NCBI GenBank assembly: GCA_017445385.1
Contig: JAFSUG010000005.1
Coordinates: 1 to 53,509 of the forward strand
Source: Oscillospiraceae bacterium
GTDB taxonomy: Bacteria; Bacillota; Clostridia; Oscillospirales; Oscillospiraceae
Reading direction: 5' to 3'
DNA: 53,509 bases
Shown: piece by piece, positions 15,107 through 22,099 of the stretch
Layout of the letters: the number at the start of each line of letters is the position of its first letter
Position numbering within the stretch: the stretch's first letter is position 1
The notes under the pieces: generated by a model
Databases searched by the model: none
What the model was told of the DNA's origin: nothing
Seen by the model: the letters and a program-made list of their open reading frames with translations, nothing else
Position numbers and translations under genes: made by a program

Positions 15107-16237
15107 ATGCGCATGCTCAAATGGTTCTTTTTGCTCTCCAAGCGCCTGTATAAAAAATGGATGTTTCTGGTGCTCATCTGCCTGATTCCGCTGTCCGTTC
15201 TGGCGCTGAAGCTCGCCTCTGCGGAAAAAGCGGGCTTTGCGCAGATCGCGGTGGTCAATCCGCATACGGAGATCAGCGACCAGATTTTGGAAAAGCTGAA
15301 CGAAAGCTCCGGCATCTTGCGCTTCCTCGAATACGAAAGCGCCGACGACGCGCTTGCCGATCTCTCCGCAAGCCGTCTCGACGCAGTGTGGGTGCTGCCC
15401 GAGGATCTTGCCGAGCGGTTCGCCGCCTTTGTGAACGACCCGAAGGGCGACCATTACATCGTTAAGGTTTACCGGCAGGAGGACAGTCTGAAAACCCGTC
15501 TGGCGCTCGAAAAGCTGTCGGCGGCGATGTTCCCCTACACGTCGCGGATGTTCTTCCTCAAATGCATGCGTGAGGATGCGGAGCTTGATCTCTCAAAGCT
15601 CACCGACGAAGAGATTCTGGACTACTACGACCGCTTTTTTACGGAGGGCACGCTTTTTACCTTCGCCTTTCCCGACGGCGTGACGGCTACAGAGGAAAGC
15701 GAGCGGAATTATCTCACCTCGCCGATTCGCGGGCTGCTTTCCATCGTGGTGCTGCTTGCGGGGCTGTCGGCCGCCATGCTGTATATTGACGATGAGAAAA
15801 AAGGCGTTTTTGCCTTCGCCAAAAGCGGCGACCGCGTGCTGATCTCCTTCGCCTGCCAGCTCACCGCCATTTTGAACGTCGCCGCGTTCGTCTTTGCGGC
15901 AGTCTTCTTATTGGGCGTCAATACGTATTTCCTGCGGGAGCTTGCCGTCACGCTGATTTTTGTGCTCAACACCGCCCTGTTTTGCACGGTCCTGCAGCAG
16001 CTGCTGAACTCCCTGCTGCTGTTTGCGCCGACGGCGACCGTGCTGACGATCCTCGACGTGCTCATCTGCCCGATTTTCTTCGATCTTTACGTGCAGAAAA
16101 CGCCGCAATATCTTCTCCCGAACGCCTATTACATCAACGCAGTGCACAGCAACGTATATCTCCGCGCCTCGCTCGCGTTTACCGCCGTCTCGGCGGCAAT
16201 TCTGCTTCTGATCTATCTGCGAAAGCGGCGGGCATAA
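15107..16237 (+). CDS. ABC-2 type permease, second subunit
   Basis: A 376-residue protein with the same layout: a helix at about 17-35 (WMFLVLICLIPLSVLALKLA), an extracytoplasmic domain of about 170 residues (IAVVNPHTEISDQILEKLNE), then five or six helices to the end, closing YLRKRRA. Similarity of plan but not of sequence to the previous gene suggests a heterodimeric channel. The ATG at 15107 has aaggggggag six bases ahead and begins 1 nt after the previous stop. The unit ends at the long hairpin at 16242-16312. Confidence 0.82.
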   Translation: MRMLKWFFLLSKRLYKKWMFLVLICLIPLSVLALKLASAEKAGFAQIAVVNPHTEISDQILEKLNESSGILRFLEYESADDALADLSASRLDAVWVLPEDLAERFAAFVNDPKGDHYIVKVYRQEDSLKTRLALEKLSAAMFPYTSRMFFLKCMREDAELDLSKLTDEEILDYYDRFFTEGTLFTFAFPDGVTATEESERNYLTSPIRGLLSIVVLLAGLSAAMLYIDDEKKGVFAFAKSGDRVLISFACQLTAILNVAAFVFAAVFLLGVNTYFLRELAVTLIFVLNTALFCTVLQQLLNSLLLFAPTATVLTILDVLICPIFFDLYVQKTPQYLLPNAYYINAVHSNVYLRASLAFTAVSAAILLLIYLRKRRA

Positions 16238-16241
16238 ATAA

Positions 16242-16312
16242 AAAAAGCGAGCCCAAGGGCGGCGCAAAACCTACATGCTCCCTAACTTGCACCGCCCAAA
16301 GGCTCGCTTTCT
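16242..16312. terminator. Long bidirectional terminator containing a dispersed repeat
   Basis: The outer stem aaagcgagcc / ggctcgcttt and inner stem gggcgg / ccgccc plus gcaa / ttgc enclose a 20-nt loop. It serves the permease gene and the convergent glycosyltransferase. On the minus strand, positions 16299-16279 match 53314-53334 of the plus strand over 21 nt with one mismatch, so part of the hairpin belongs to a repeated sequence. Confidence 0.75.
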
Positions 16313-17613
16313 TATTTATTGACTTCCTCGAACGACGTTCGGTCGTTGTGGGGAATGGGTTTCCAGCCGAGATTGCGGGAAAAGACCGCCTGTACGTCGA
16401 TCGGGAACTGGATGGCGAGAAACAGCGGCCACGTGAGCGCAATCAGGATTTTGCGCGGCAGCGTGACCTGCCGGATGCGCTTTCGCTCGATGACGAAGAC
16501 CAGCACGGCGCTGATAACCGTGCTCACATAGGAAAACACGGTGCTGCGCAGCAAAGCGAACAGCACGCCGCTTGCAGGGTTCAGAAAAATCTCACGCAGC
16601 GAGCAGCTGCTGTCCGCCAGCGGCGCAAACAGCAGCAGGACGTACTGCAACAGCTGCAGCGCAAGCGAAAGAAAAACCGACGGGATCAGGTACATCGTGA
16701 TGTCGTACAGCGAGAAGCGATGGCGCGTTTCCCTGCGGAAAATCGCCCGGAAGTACGTCCGGAAATGCGTGAAGAAAACGATGAGATGTCCCCTCGCCCA
16801 GCGCACGCGCTGGCGCCACATGATGCGCAGCGAGGTCGGCTGCTCGTCGTAGAAAATCGCATCGTCGCAGTAGCGGATGAGCGTTCCGCTCCAGACGTTG
16901 TCACCCGTAAACTCCCAATCCTCGGTCAGCGTTACGTACTTCCAGCCGTGTTCGACGAGCCGCGCCGGAATGAGATACCCTGTGCCCTGCACGCGGGTTG
17001 CGCAGCCGGCGACCGTTCTGCCGCGGCTCTCCATCAGGCAGCCGACGGCAAAGTACATCCCGTACAGTCCCGAAAGCAAGTTTGCGCCGAAGTTTTTGGA
17101 GTTGCGGTAGGACGTGATCACGCTCGTTTTGTCATAATACAAAAATGCATCGTTCATGCGGGAAAGATACTGCCTGTCCAGCACGTTATCGGCGTTAAAG
17201 AGGAAAAAACCGTCAAAGGACTGCGTGCCGTAATCCGCCTCGATTTTGGAGAACAGATAGCGGAACGCATAGCCCATCGTGTTTTCGGCGGGATTGCTGT
17301 ACTCATAAACCGTTGCGCCCGCATCGCGCGCGACCTGCGCCGTGCGGTCGGTGCAGTTGTGCGCAATCACGAAGATTTGAAGCTGCTGCTGCGGATAATC
17401 GTTTTTTCGAATGCTCTCGATCAGCCCCGCAACGACGGCTTCTTCGTTGCGCGCGGGGATGATCAGCCCGTAGCGCAGCTTTTCCTCCCGCTCCGGATAG
17501 GTCTTTTTCGCGAGAATACCGATCACGGCAAAGACGATAAAATGCGCGAGCAGCACGCCCAGCAGCGTCAGCAGCGCGTTTGTGACCGTTAAAACCGTTT
17601 CAACGTAGTGCAT
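16312..17613 (-). CDS. Membrane glycosyltransferase, family 2
   Basis: A 433-residue protein. An N-terminal helix (residues about 7-33) is followed by a GT-A domain: YGLIIPARNEEAVVAGLIES, then the DXD-type FLFNADNVLD (about 140), an acceptor region TEDWEFTG (ED), and QRVRWARG (QxxRW, about 263). After that come C-terminal membrane helices. This is the processive or lipid-acceptor GT2 plan. Its ATG follows the upstream stop directly (TAA-ATG at 17611-17616), so it is coupled with the GT28-like gene. Together they suggest glycolipid or surface polysaccharide synthesis. Confidence 0.88.
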   Translation of the reverse strand: MHYVETVLTVTNALLTLLGVLLAHFIVFAVIGILAKKTYPEREEKLRYGLIIPARNEEAVVAGLIESIRKNDYPQQQLQIFVIAHNCTDRTAQVARDAGATVYEYSNPAENTMGYAFRYLFSKIEADYGTQSFDGFFLFNADNVLDRQYLSRMNDAFLYYDKTSVITSYRNSKNFGANLLSGLYGMYFAVGCLMESRGRTVAGCATRVQGTGYLIPARLVEHGWKYVTLTEDWEFTGDNVWSGTLIRYCDDAIFYDEQPTSLRIMWRQRVRWARGHLIVFFTHFRTYFRAIFRRETRHRFSLYDITMYLIPSVFLSLALQLLQYVLLLFAPLADSSCSLREIFLNPASGVLFALLRSTVFSYVSTVISAVLVFVIERKRIRQVTLPRKILIALTWPLFLAIQFPIDVQAVFSRNLGWKPIPHNDRTSFEEVNK

Positions 17614-18780
17614 TTATTCGTCCCTCGTGATTCTGTCCCCGAATCGGGCGGTCAAAGCGTCCCAGAGCAGGTCCGCCGCTTCCTCGCTTCCGAATCGGTT
17701 GTGATACGCCTGCGCGGCGTTCTGATAGGGGCGCATCCGGCTCGGCTCGGCTGCCCAAAGCGCAAGGAGCTTCGCGGCTTTTCGCGCGGAAAACGCCTTT
17801 ACGGCGCAGCCGACCGATTTCACGTAGTGGCGGGCAATCTTCTCTTCGATCACCGACGCGCAGCCCGTGACGATCGTCGGATTTCCGAAGAACGTCGCCT
17901 CCGCGGGGATGGTGCCGCTCTTTCCGCAAAATACGTCGGACGCGGCGTGATAGGAAAGAATCTTCTCCGTAAAGCCGCAGGACACAAACGTGACGTTCTC
18001 CGCGGGCGTCAGCGTTTTGAGATAGCGCAAAAGCTTTTCGTTTTTGCCGCAGACCGCAAGCACCGTCAGCGGATACGGTACACGGATCAGCCGCCTGCAG
18101 AGCGCCTTCATTCTTCCGATTCCGTAACCGCCCTCGCAGAGCAGCACCGTGAACCGATCCTGCGGAAGCCCCAGCGTTTGCCGGATTTCCCGCTTATCGG
18201 TTTGTGTTTGAAACGCCTCGTTGCGAATCAGATGCGGAACGAGCTTCAGATTGCCGTTTTGAAACCGCTTTTTCCGCAGCGCCTTCTCATAGCCCTCCTG
18301 CGTGGACAGCAGCGTGAGATCGCTGTGATAGGAAAACAGGCTGTTCAGCTCCGCATCGGGGCAGTACAGCACCGTGAGCGGCTTCTGCTCCAGATGCTCG
18401 GCGTAATAGTTCGGCGCCCAGTGCGTGGAAAACACCGCATCGCAGTCGAGTTCCCGCATATGGCGAACGCCGCGCCGATAGGCGCGCGGCGAAATGATCC
18501 GGATAATAAACAGCGAGGAAAACCACGCGCCGATGATATAGTCAAGGCGCGTCAGAAACAGCCCGATCAGCGGAATCCGATTGCTGGTTCGCACGAAGCG
18601 GGACATCATCCGCTCATACGCTGCCAGCCGCCGATCGCCGCTCTCCGTAAAAAACGCGGAGGAAACGATCTCGACTCTGTCGCCGTATTTCTTTCGAAAG
18701 GCGTCTTCCATCGCCCGCATGGGCATGATATGCCCGAACCCTGCTTCGACGTAAGGGAACAGCACTCTGATTTTTTTCAT
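17614..18780 (-). CDS. MGDG synthase/UgtP-like glycosyltransferase
   Basis: A 388-residue GT-B protein of the MurG/monogalactosyldiacylglycerol synthase kind. The N-terminal KKIRVLFPYVEAGFGHIMPM contains the G-x-GH loop, FSTHWAPNYYAE follows, and the C-terminal half has LLCEGGYGIGRMKAL and a donor-binding SGTIPAEATFFGNPTIV. The family transfers sugar from UDP-sugars to a lipid acceptor at the membrane face. The start (MKKIRVLFPY) has ggaaagag about 11 bases ahead. It is first in a two-gene unit with the GT2 gene, divergent from rplJ. No convincing promoter was seen. Confidence 0.82.
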   Translation of the reverse strand: MKKIRVLFPYVEAGFGHIMPMRAMEDAFRKKYGDRVEIVSSAFFTESGDRRLAAYERMMSRFVRTSNRIPLIGLFLTRLDYIIGAWFSSLFIIRIISPRAYRRGVRHMRELDCDAVFSTHWAPNYYAEHLEQKPLTVLYCPDAELNSLFSYHSDLTLLSTQEGYEKALRKKRFQNGNLKLVPHLIRNEAFQTQTDKREIRQTLGLPQDRFTVLLCEGGYGIGRMKALCRRLIRVPYPLTVLAVCGKNEKLLRYLKTLTPAENVTFVSCGFTEKILSYHAASDVFCGKSGTIPAEATFFGNPTIVTGCASVIEEKIARHYVKSVGCAVKAFSARKAAKLLALWAAEPSRMRPYQNAAQAYHNRFGSEEAADLLWDALTARFGDRITRDE

Positions 18781-18883
18781 GTTCCGTTATCTCTTTCCAA
18801 ATCTTCTTATATTCAAATATTATCATATTTCTTCGCTTTTGCAAGACGGTTTTCCGCAACAAACGCCGTTTTACAAAAAACAC

Positions 18884-18912
18884 TTGACAATCCCGAAAAC
18901 ATCTGCTATAGT
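18884..18912 (+). promoter_or_regulatory. rplJL promoter
   Basis: TTGACA (18884-18889), 17 bp, TATAGT (18907-18912), with an extended -10 TGC just before it. This is the strongest-looking promoter in the window, as expected for ribosomal protein genes. Confidence 0.85.
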
Positions 18913-18918
18913 ATTCGA

Positions 18919-18978
18919 GCTGCCAGAGACAGCAGGAGGCGCAAGCCGCAACCGTTCAGTCGTCCTGCCGAGGTAACA
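18919..18978 (+). ncRNA. Ribosomal protein L10 leader
   Basis: The segment starting ctgccagagacagcagg and ending cctgccgaggta has the L10-leader arrangement. A CAGAGAC-type loop sits by a purine-rich AGCAGGAGG, closed by CCTGCCGAGG, directly after the promoter and before rplJ. The L10(L12)4 complex binds this RNA to regulate its own synthesis. Confidence 0.82.
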
Positions 18979-19001
18979 CGATCAGATTATCTTGACTGTG
19001 T

Positions 19002-19037
19002 CCTCATGCCTTTGGCATGAGGCACTTTATTTTTTTC
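19002..19037 (+). terminator. Attenuator between L10 leader and rplJ
   Basis: Nine-bp arms cctcatgcc / ggcatgagg with a TTT loop and a tail ctttattttttt. A complete rho-independent terminator 15 bases before rplJ implies transcription attenuation linked to the leader. Confidence 0.85.
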
Positions 19038-19051
19038 GGAGGTGACAATGA

Positions 19052-19708
19052 ATGCCCAACGCAAAGGTACTGGAAAGCAAAAAGGCAGTGGTTGACGCAC
19101 TCGCCGAGCAGCTTCAGCAGTCCTCGGCCGCCGTCTTTGTCGATTACAAAGGCATCACGGTTGCTCAGGATACCGAACTGCGTAATCAATTCCGTGCCGC
19201 GGGCGTGGAGTACACCGTTGTCAAGAACACGCTGACTCGTTTCGCAGCCAACAAGATCGGCTACAGCGAGTTTGATGAACTGCTCAACGGCACCACTTCC
19301 CTCGCCCACACCACCGGCGATCCCATTGCTCCGGCTCGGATCGTCTGCGAGTACGCGAAGAAGAACAAAGACGTTATCCGCATCAAAGGCGGCATGGTAG
19401 AAGGCAAAGTCCTTTCTATCGAAGAGCTGAAATCCTTCGGCGAGCTGCCCTCCAAGGACGCTCTGGTTGCGCAGGTCCTCGGCACGTTCCTCGCGCCGAT
19501 CACCAGCCTGGCTGTCGTTCTGGACCAGATCGCACAGAAGGGCGGCGCTCCCGCCGCTGCAGAAGCTGCTCCCGCTGAAGAAGCCGCTCCTGCTGCAGAA
19601 GCTGCTCCCGCTGAGGAAGCCGCTCCCGCTGAAGAAGCTGCTCCCGCTGAGGAAGCCGCTCCTGCTGAAGAAGCCGCTCCCGCTGAGGAAGCCGCTCCTG
19701 CTGAATAA
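19052..19708 (+). CDS. rplJ: 50S ribosomal protein L10 with long Ala/Pro/Glu tail
   Basis: A 218-residue protein: MPNAKVLESKKAVVDALAEQLQQSSAAVFVDYKGI, RNQFRAAGVEYTVVKNTL and SKDALVAQVLGTFLAPITSL are standard L10. L10 is the base of the ribosomal stalk and holds the L7/L12 dimers. The family is usually about 165-175 residues; the extra 50 or so are a repetitive EEAAPA tail from about residue 168. The ATG at 19052 follows ggaggtga; an overlapping ATG at 19048 is out of frame. It is co-transcribed with rplL under the L10 leader. Neither rplK-rplA upstream nor rpoB downstream is present. Confidence 0.95.
   Translation: MPNAKVLESKKAVVDALAEQLQQSSAAVFVDYKGITVAQDTELRNQFRAAGVEYTVVKNTLTRFAANKIGYSEFDELLNGTTSLAHTTGDPIAPARIVCEYAKKNKDVIRIKGGMVEGKVLSIEELKSFGELPSKDALVAQVLGTFLAPITSLAVVLDQIAQKGGAPAAAEAAPAEEAAPAAEAAPAEEAAPAEEAAPAEEAAPAEEAAPAEEAAPAE
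19551..19705 (+). repeat. 15-bp tandem repeats in the rplJ tail
   Basis: About ten in-frame units of the form gaagaagccgctcct, with synonymous and Glu/Ala variation, encode EEAAP(A). The units alternate between GAA/GAG and GCT/GCC third positions, so they are not freshly duplicated. Confidence 0.85.
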
Positions 19709-19746
19709 TCAAAAATCCACACACATAAAATTGGAGGTAAATTACT

Positions 19747-20124
19747 ATGGCATCCGAGAAAGTTACTGCTATGATTGAAGAAGTCAAGGCTCTTACCGTT
19801 CTGGAACTGGCTGAGCTGGTTCACGCTCTGGAAGAGGAATTCGGCGTTAGCGCCGCTGCCGCCGCTGTTGCAGCTCCCGCTGCAGGCGCAGGCGCAGCCG
19901 CTGCCGAAGAGAAGACCGAGTTCGACGTCGTTCTGAAGAGCGCCGGTGCGAACAAGATCGGTGTTATCAAGGTCGTCCGCGGCCTGACCGGTCTGGGCCT
20001 GAAGGAAGCAAAGGACCTGGTCGATGGCGCTCCCAAGACCCTCAAGGAAGGCGTCTCCAAGGAAGAGGCCGAGAAGATGGAAGCAGAGCTCAAAGAAGCC
20101 GGCGCAGAAGTCGAGATCAAGTAA
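19747..20124 (+). CDS. rplL: 50S ribosomal protein L7/L12
   Basis: A 125-residue acidic stalk protein. The N-terminal dimerisation helix pair ([20 protein letters not shown]) is followed by an Ala-rich hinge ([18 protein letters not shown]) and the C-terminal factor-binding domain ([34 protein letters not shown]). It recruits translation GTPases. It lies 38 bp after rplJ, with ggagg ahead of its ATG, and ends at the terminator at 20137-20173. Confidence 0.97.
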   Translation: MASEKVTAMIEEVKALTVLELAELVHALEEEFGVSAAAAAVAAPAAGAGAAAAEEKTEFDVVLKSAGANKIGVIKVVRGLTGLGLKEAKDLVDGAPKTLKEGVSKEEAEKMEAELKEAGAEVEIK

Positions 20125-20136
20125 GTTTGATTCTTC

Positions 20137-20173
20137 AAAAAAACCGAGGATACCTTGTATCCTCGGTTTTTTG
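20137..20173 (+). terminator. Terminator of rplJL
   Basis: Stem aaaaaaccgaggatac / gtatcctcggtttttt with a short loop. Confidence 0.92.
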
Positions 20174-20241
20174 CACGTTTTTTGCCGCGTCTGCCTATAC
20201 TGTCATACAGGTGTTTTCGCGCCTGAATCCCTCGGAAGGCG

Positions 20242-20997
20242 ATGAGCGCTATGCTTTCTTCCCTCGCGCCGGCTGCCGCCGGCACGGGTTTTACCTTTCT
20301 TATGACAACGCTCGGCGCAGCGACGGTGTTTTTCTTTATCGGCGCGATCCGCGATCAAACGCGCTATGCAATGAACGGCTTTGCCGCCGGCGTTATGACG
20401 GCAGCCTCCGTTTGGAGCCTGCTGCTTCCTGCAATCGAGCAGGCGCAGGGCGGCAGCATCCCTGCATGGCTTCCGGCATCGGCAGGGCTGCTGATCGGCG
20501 CGCTGTTTTTAACCGGAATGGATTTGCTGATTCCGCGCTTTCGAAAAAGCAGCCTATCGCATCAAAACGCGCTGCTGATGACCGCAATCACGCTGCACAA
20601 TATCCCGGAAGGCATGGCGGTCGGGCTGGCGTTCGCCGTAGCGGCGGACGGCAAGGCGCTGCTTGCCGCGTCAACGCTTGCGCTCGGAATCGGCATTCAG
20701 AATTTTCCGGAGGGCGCGGCGATCTCCCTGCCGCTGCGGCAGGAGGGCGTTTCGCGTTTCCGCGCGTTCCTCTATGGAACGCTTTCCGGCGTTGTTGAGC
20801 CGATTTTCGGTCTGCTTGCCGTTTTGCTTGCCGCGTTTGCCGCGCCGCTGATGCCATGGCTATTATCGTTTGCCGCCGGCGCGATGCTCTACGTTGTTGC
20901 CGACGAGCTGATTCCGCAATCGCGCGGCGGCTACGGCGTTTACGGTTTTTTCGCCGGCTTCGTGCTGATGATGATTTTGGACGTTGCGCTTGGATAA
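20242..20997 (+). CDS. ZIP family divalent metal transporter
   Basis: A 251-residue membrane protein with eight predicted helices. It has the ZIP binuclear-site motifs HNIPEG (about residue 118, helix 4) and NFPEG (about 154, helix 5), plus VVADELIPQ near residue 217, as in ZupT/GufA-type zinc and iron importers. The start is uncertain: ATG 20242 is only 2 nt from ggaagg (20234-20239), while ATG 20251 is 11 nt away. It stands alone between the rplL terminator and a terminator shared with bioY. Confidence 0.88.
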   Translation: MSAMLSSLAPAAAGTGFTFLMTTLGAATVFFFIGAIRDQTRYAMNGFAAGVMTAASVWSLLLPAIEQAQGGSIPAWLPASAGLLIGALFLTGMDLLIPRFRKSSLSHQNALLMTAITLHNIPEGMAVGLAFAVAADGKALLAASTLALGIGIQNFPEGAAISLPLRQEGVSRFRAFLYGTLSGVVEPIFGLLAVLLAAFAAPLMPWLLSFAAGAMLYVVADELIPQSRGGYGVYGFFAGFVLMMILDVALG

Positions 20998-21035
20998 AAA
21001 GAAACCCGAGAAGTGTTCTTCTCGGGTTTCTTTTT
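20996..21035. terminator. Bidirectional terminator between ZIP gene and bioY
   Basis: An 18-bp stem aaaaagaaacccgagaag / cttctcgggtttcttttt with a tgtt loop. It overlaps the ZIP stop codon and the last bases of bioY. Confidence 0.92.
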
Positions 21036-21576
21036 ATTTGATTGCTTTTTTCAGCGTTTTGGAAAGCGTGATCGCAAGCGCAAGCTTTACCGCGTCCGGC
21101 AGTAGGAACGGAAAAACGCACATTCCGAGCGCGCCGATAAACGTTGTTCCGCCATCTGCCGTATAGCGCAGCACGAACCACGCCGTGCCGATTGCGTAGC
21201 AGACGAGCAAGCCGCCGACCATCGCGGCGATCATAACGGCAAGTCCGTCGCCGAATTTCGCCGTGATCAGCCAATAGAGCAGCGCGGTGAATAAGAAGCC
21301 GAAGAGATAGCCGCCCGTTGGTCCTACGAGCTTTCCGATGCCGCCGCCGAAGCCGGAAAACACCGGCGCGCCGACCGCGCCGAGCAGCAGATATACAAGC
21401 ACCGCAAGCGTACCGCGTTTTCCGCCGAGAAAGCCGAGCGCAAAGAAGATCGCAAAAAGCTGCAGCGTGATCGGAACCGCGCCGGGCAACTGGATCGTGA
21501 TCCAAGCGCAAACCGCCATCAGCGCCGCCGCAAGCGCAATGCGGGCAATATCTTTGGTTGCGAGTTTCTGTTTCAT
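21034..21576 (-). CDS. bioY: BioY biotin transporter substrate-binding subunit
   Basis: A 180-residue membrane protein of the BioY family with about six helices. KQKLATKDIARIALAAALMAVCAWITI, VPITLQLFAIFFALGFLGGKRG and LVGPTGGYLFGFLFTA are diagnostic. It is the S component of an ECF biotin importer and would use ECF ATPases encoded elsewhere. The start follows gggagg. The promoter is at 21609-21637. No BirA-type biotin operator was recognised upstream. Confidence 0.95.
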   Translation of the reverse strand: MKQKLATKDIARIALAAALMAVCAWITIQLPGAVPITLQLFAIFFALGFLGGKRGTLAVLVYLLLGAVGAPVFSGFGGGIGKLVGPTGGYLFGFLFTALLYWLITAKFGDGLAVMIAAMVGGLLVCYAIGTAWFVLRYTADGGTTFIGALGMCVFPFLLPDAVKLALAITLSKTLKKAIK

Positions 21577-21608
21577 TGCAAGGTCCTCCCTGTGGTTTTG
21601 CCAGCGAG

Positions 21609-21637
21609 ACTATAGCACAACCCGTCCGCTTTTGCAA
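21609..21637 (-). promoter_or_regulatory. bioY promoter
   Basis: Minus strand TTGCAA (21632-21637), 17 bp, TATAGT (21609-21614), about 33 bp before the start codon. Confidence 0.6.
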
Positions 21638-21642
21638 GCCAC

Positions 21643-21667
21643 ATATCCGCTTTTTTCTCCGCATATA
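21643..21667 (+). promoter_or_regulatory. Possible sigma-E-type promoter of spoIIID
   Basis: ATAT (21643-21646) and CATATA (21662-21667), 15 bp apart, resemble the mother-cell sigma-E pattern (ATA-type -35, CATACA-T -10). spoIIID is a known sigma-E target, which supports the reading, but the match is short. Confidence 0.4.
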
Positions 21668-21704
21668 GTTTTCCAGAACGATGTATGTGCAGGGAGTGTT
21701 GTAT

Positions 21705-21965
21705 TTGAACGACAACATGGAGCGGCGGGCTTGCGATCTCGCCGTATACATCATCGAAAACCGCACCACGATTCGGGCTGCGGCAAAGCACTTCGGAGTT
21801 TCAAAATCCACCGTACACAAGGATCTTTCCGAACGGCTGAGGGATATAAACCGTCCGCTCTACGGGCAGGTCAAGGAGATTCTGGAGATCAACAAAGCCG
21901 AGCGACACATCCGCGGCGGACTCGCCACAAAGCGGAAATACAAAGGCAATCGGGAGGCGGACTGA
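21705..21965 (+). CDS. spoIIID: Stage III sporulation transcriptional regulator SpoIIID
   Basis: An 86-residue protein. The helix-turn-helix TIRAAAKHFGVSKSTVHKDLSERL and the basic C-terminus RHIRGGLATKRKYKG are near-diagnostic of SpoIIID, the mother-cell regulator between sigma-E and sigma-K. The start is set at a TTG (21705): aggga sits eight bases ahead and the resulting MNDNMERRACDLAVYIIE aligns in length with the Bacillus N-terminus MHDYIKERTIKIGKYIVE. An in-frame ATG at 21717 would drop conserved residues. It stands alone, with a hairpin overlapping its stop. Confidence 0.95.
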   Translation: MNDNMERRACDLAVYIIENRTTIRAAAKHFGVSKSTVHKDLSERLRDINRPLYGQVKEILEINKAERHIRGGLATKRKYKGNREAD

Positions 21966-21990
21966 AAAGTCCGCCTCTTCTCCGTTTTTC
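21955..21990 (+). terminator. Terminator overlapping the spoIIID stop
   Basis: Stem aggcggact / agtccgcct with loop gaaa, followed by a pyrimidine-rich tail with TTTTT at 21985-21989. Confidence 0.7.
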
Positions 21991-22023
21991 TATGGCAGGC
22001 ACTTTCTTTTTTGCGTTTTTTTA

Positions 22024-22051
22024 TTGCATTTCTTTCAAAAGAAGTTATAAT
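22024..22051 (+). promoter_or_regulatory. serC-serA promoter
   Basis: TTGCAT (22024-22029) and TATAAT (22046-22051), 16 bp apart. Confidence 0.6.
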
Positions 22052-22099
22052 AATGTACATAAGATTTTGGGCATCCAATAGATAGGAGGTCATTCTATT

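Noticed and set aside
19551-19705. Regular repeats that might suggest a CRISPR array
   Set aside because: The 15-bp units are contiguous without spacers and stay in frame with rplJ.
21577-21640. BirA-type biotin operator upstream of bioY
   Set aside because: No long inverted repeat of the biotin-box kind was found; only a plain promoter is visible.
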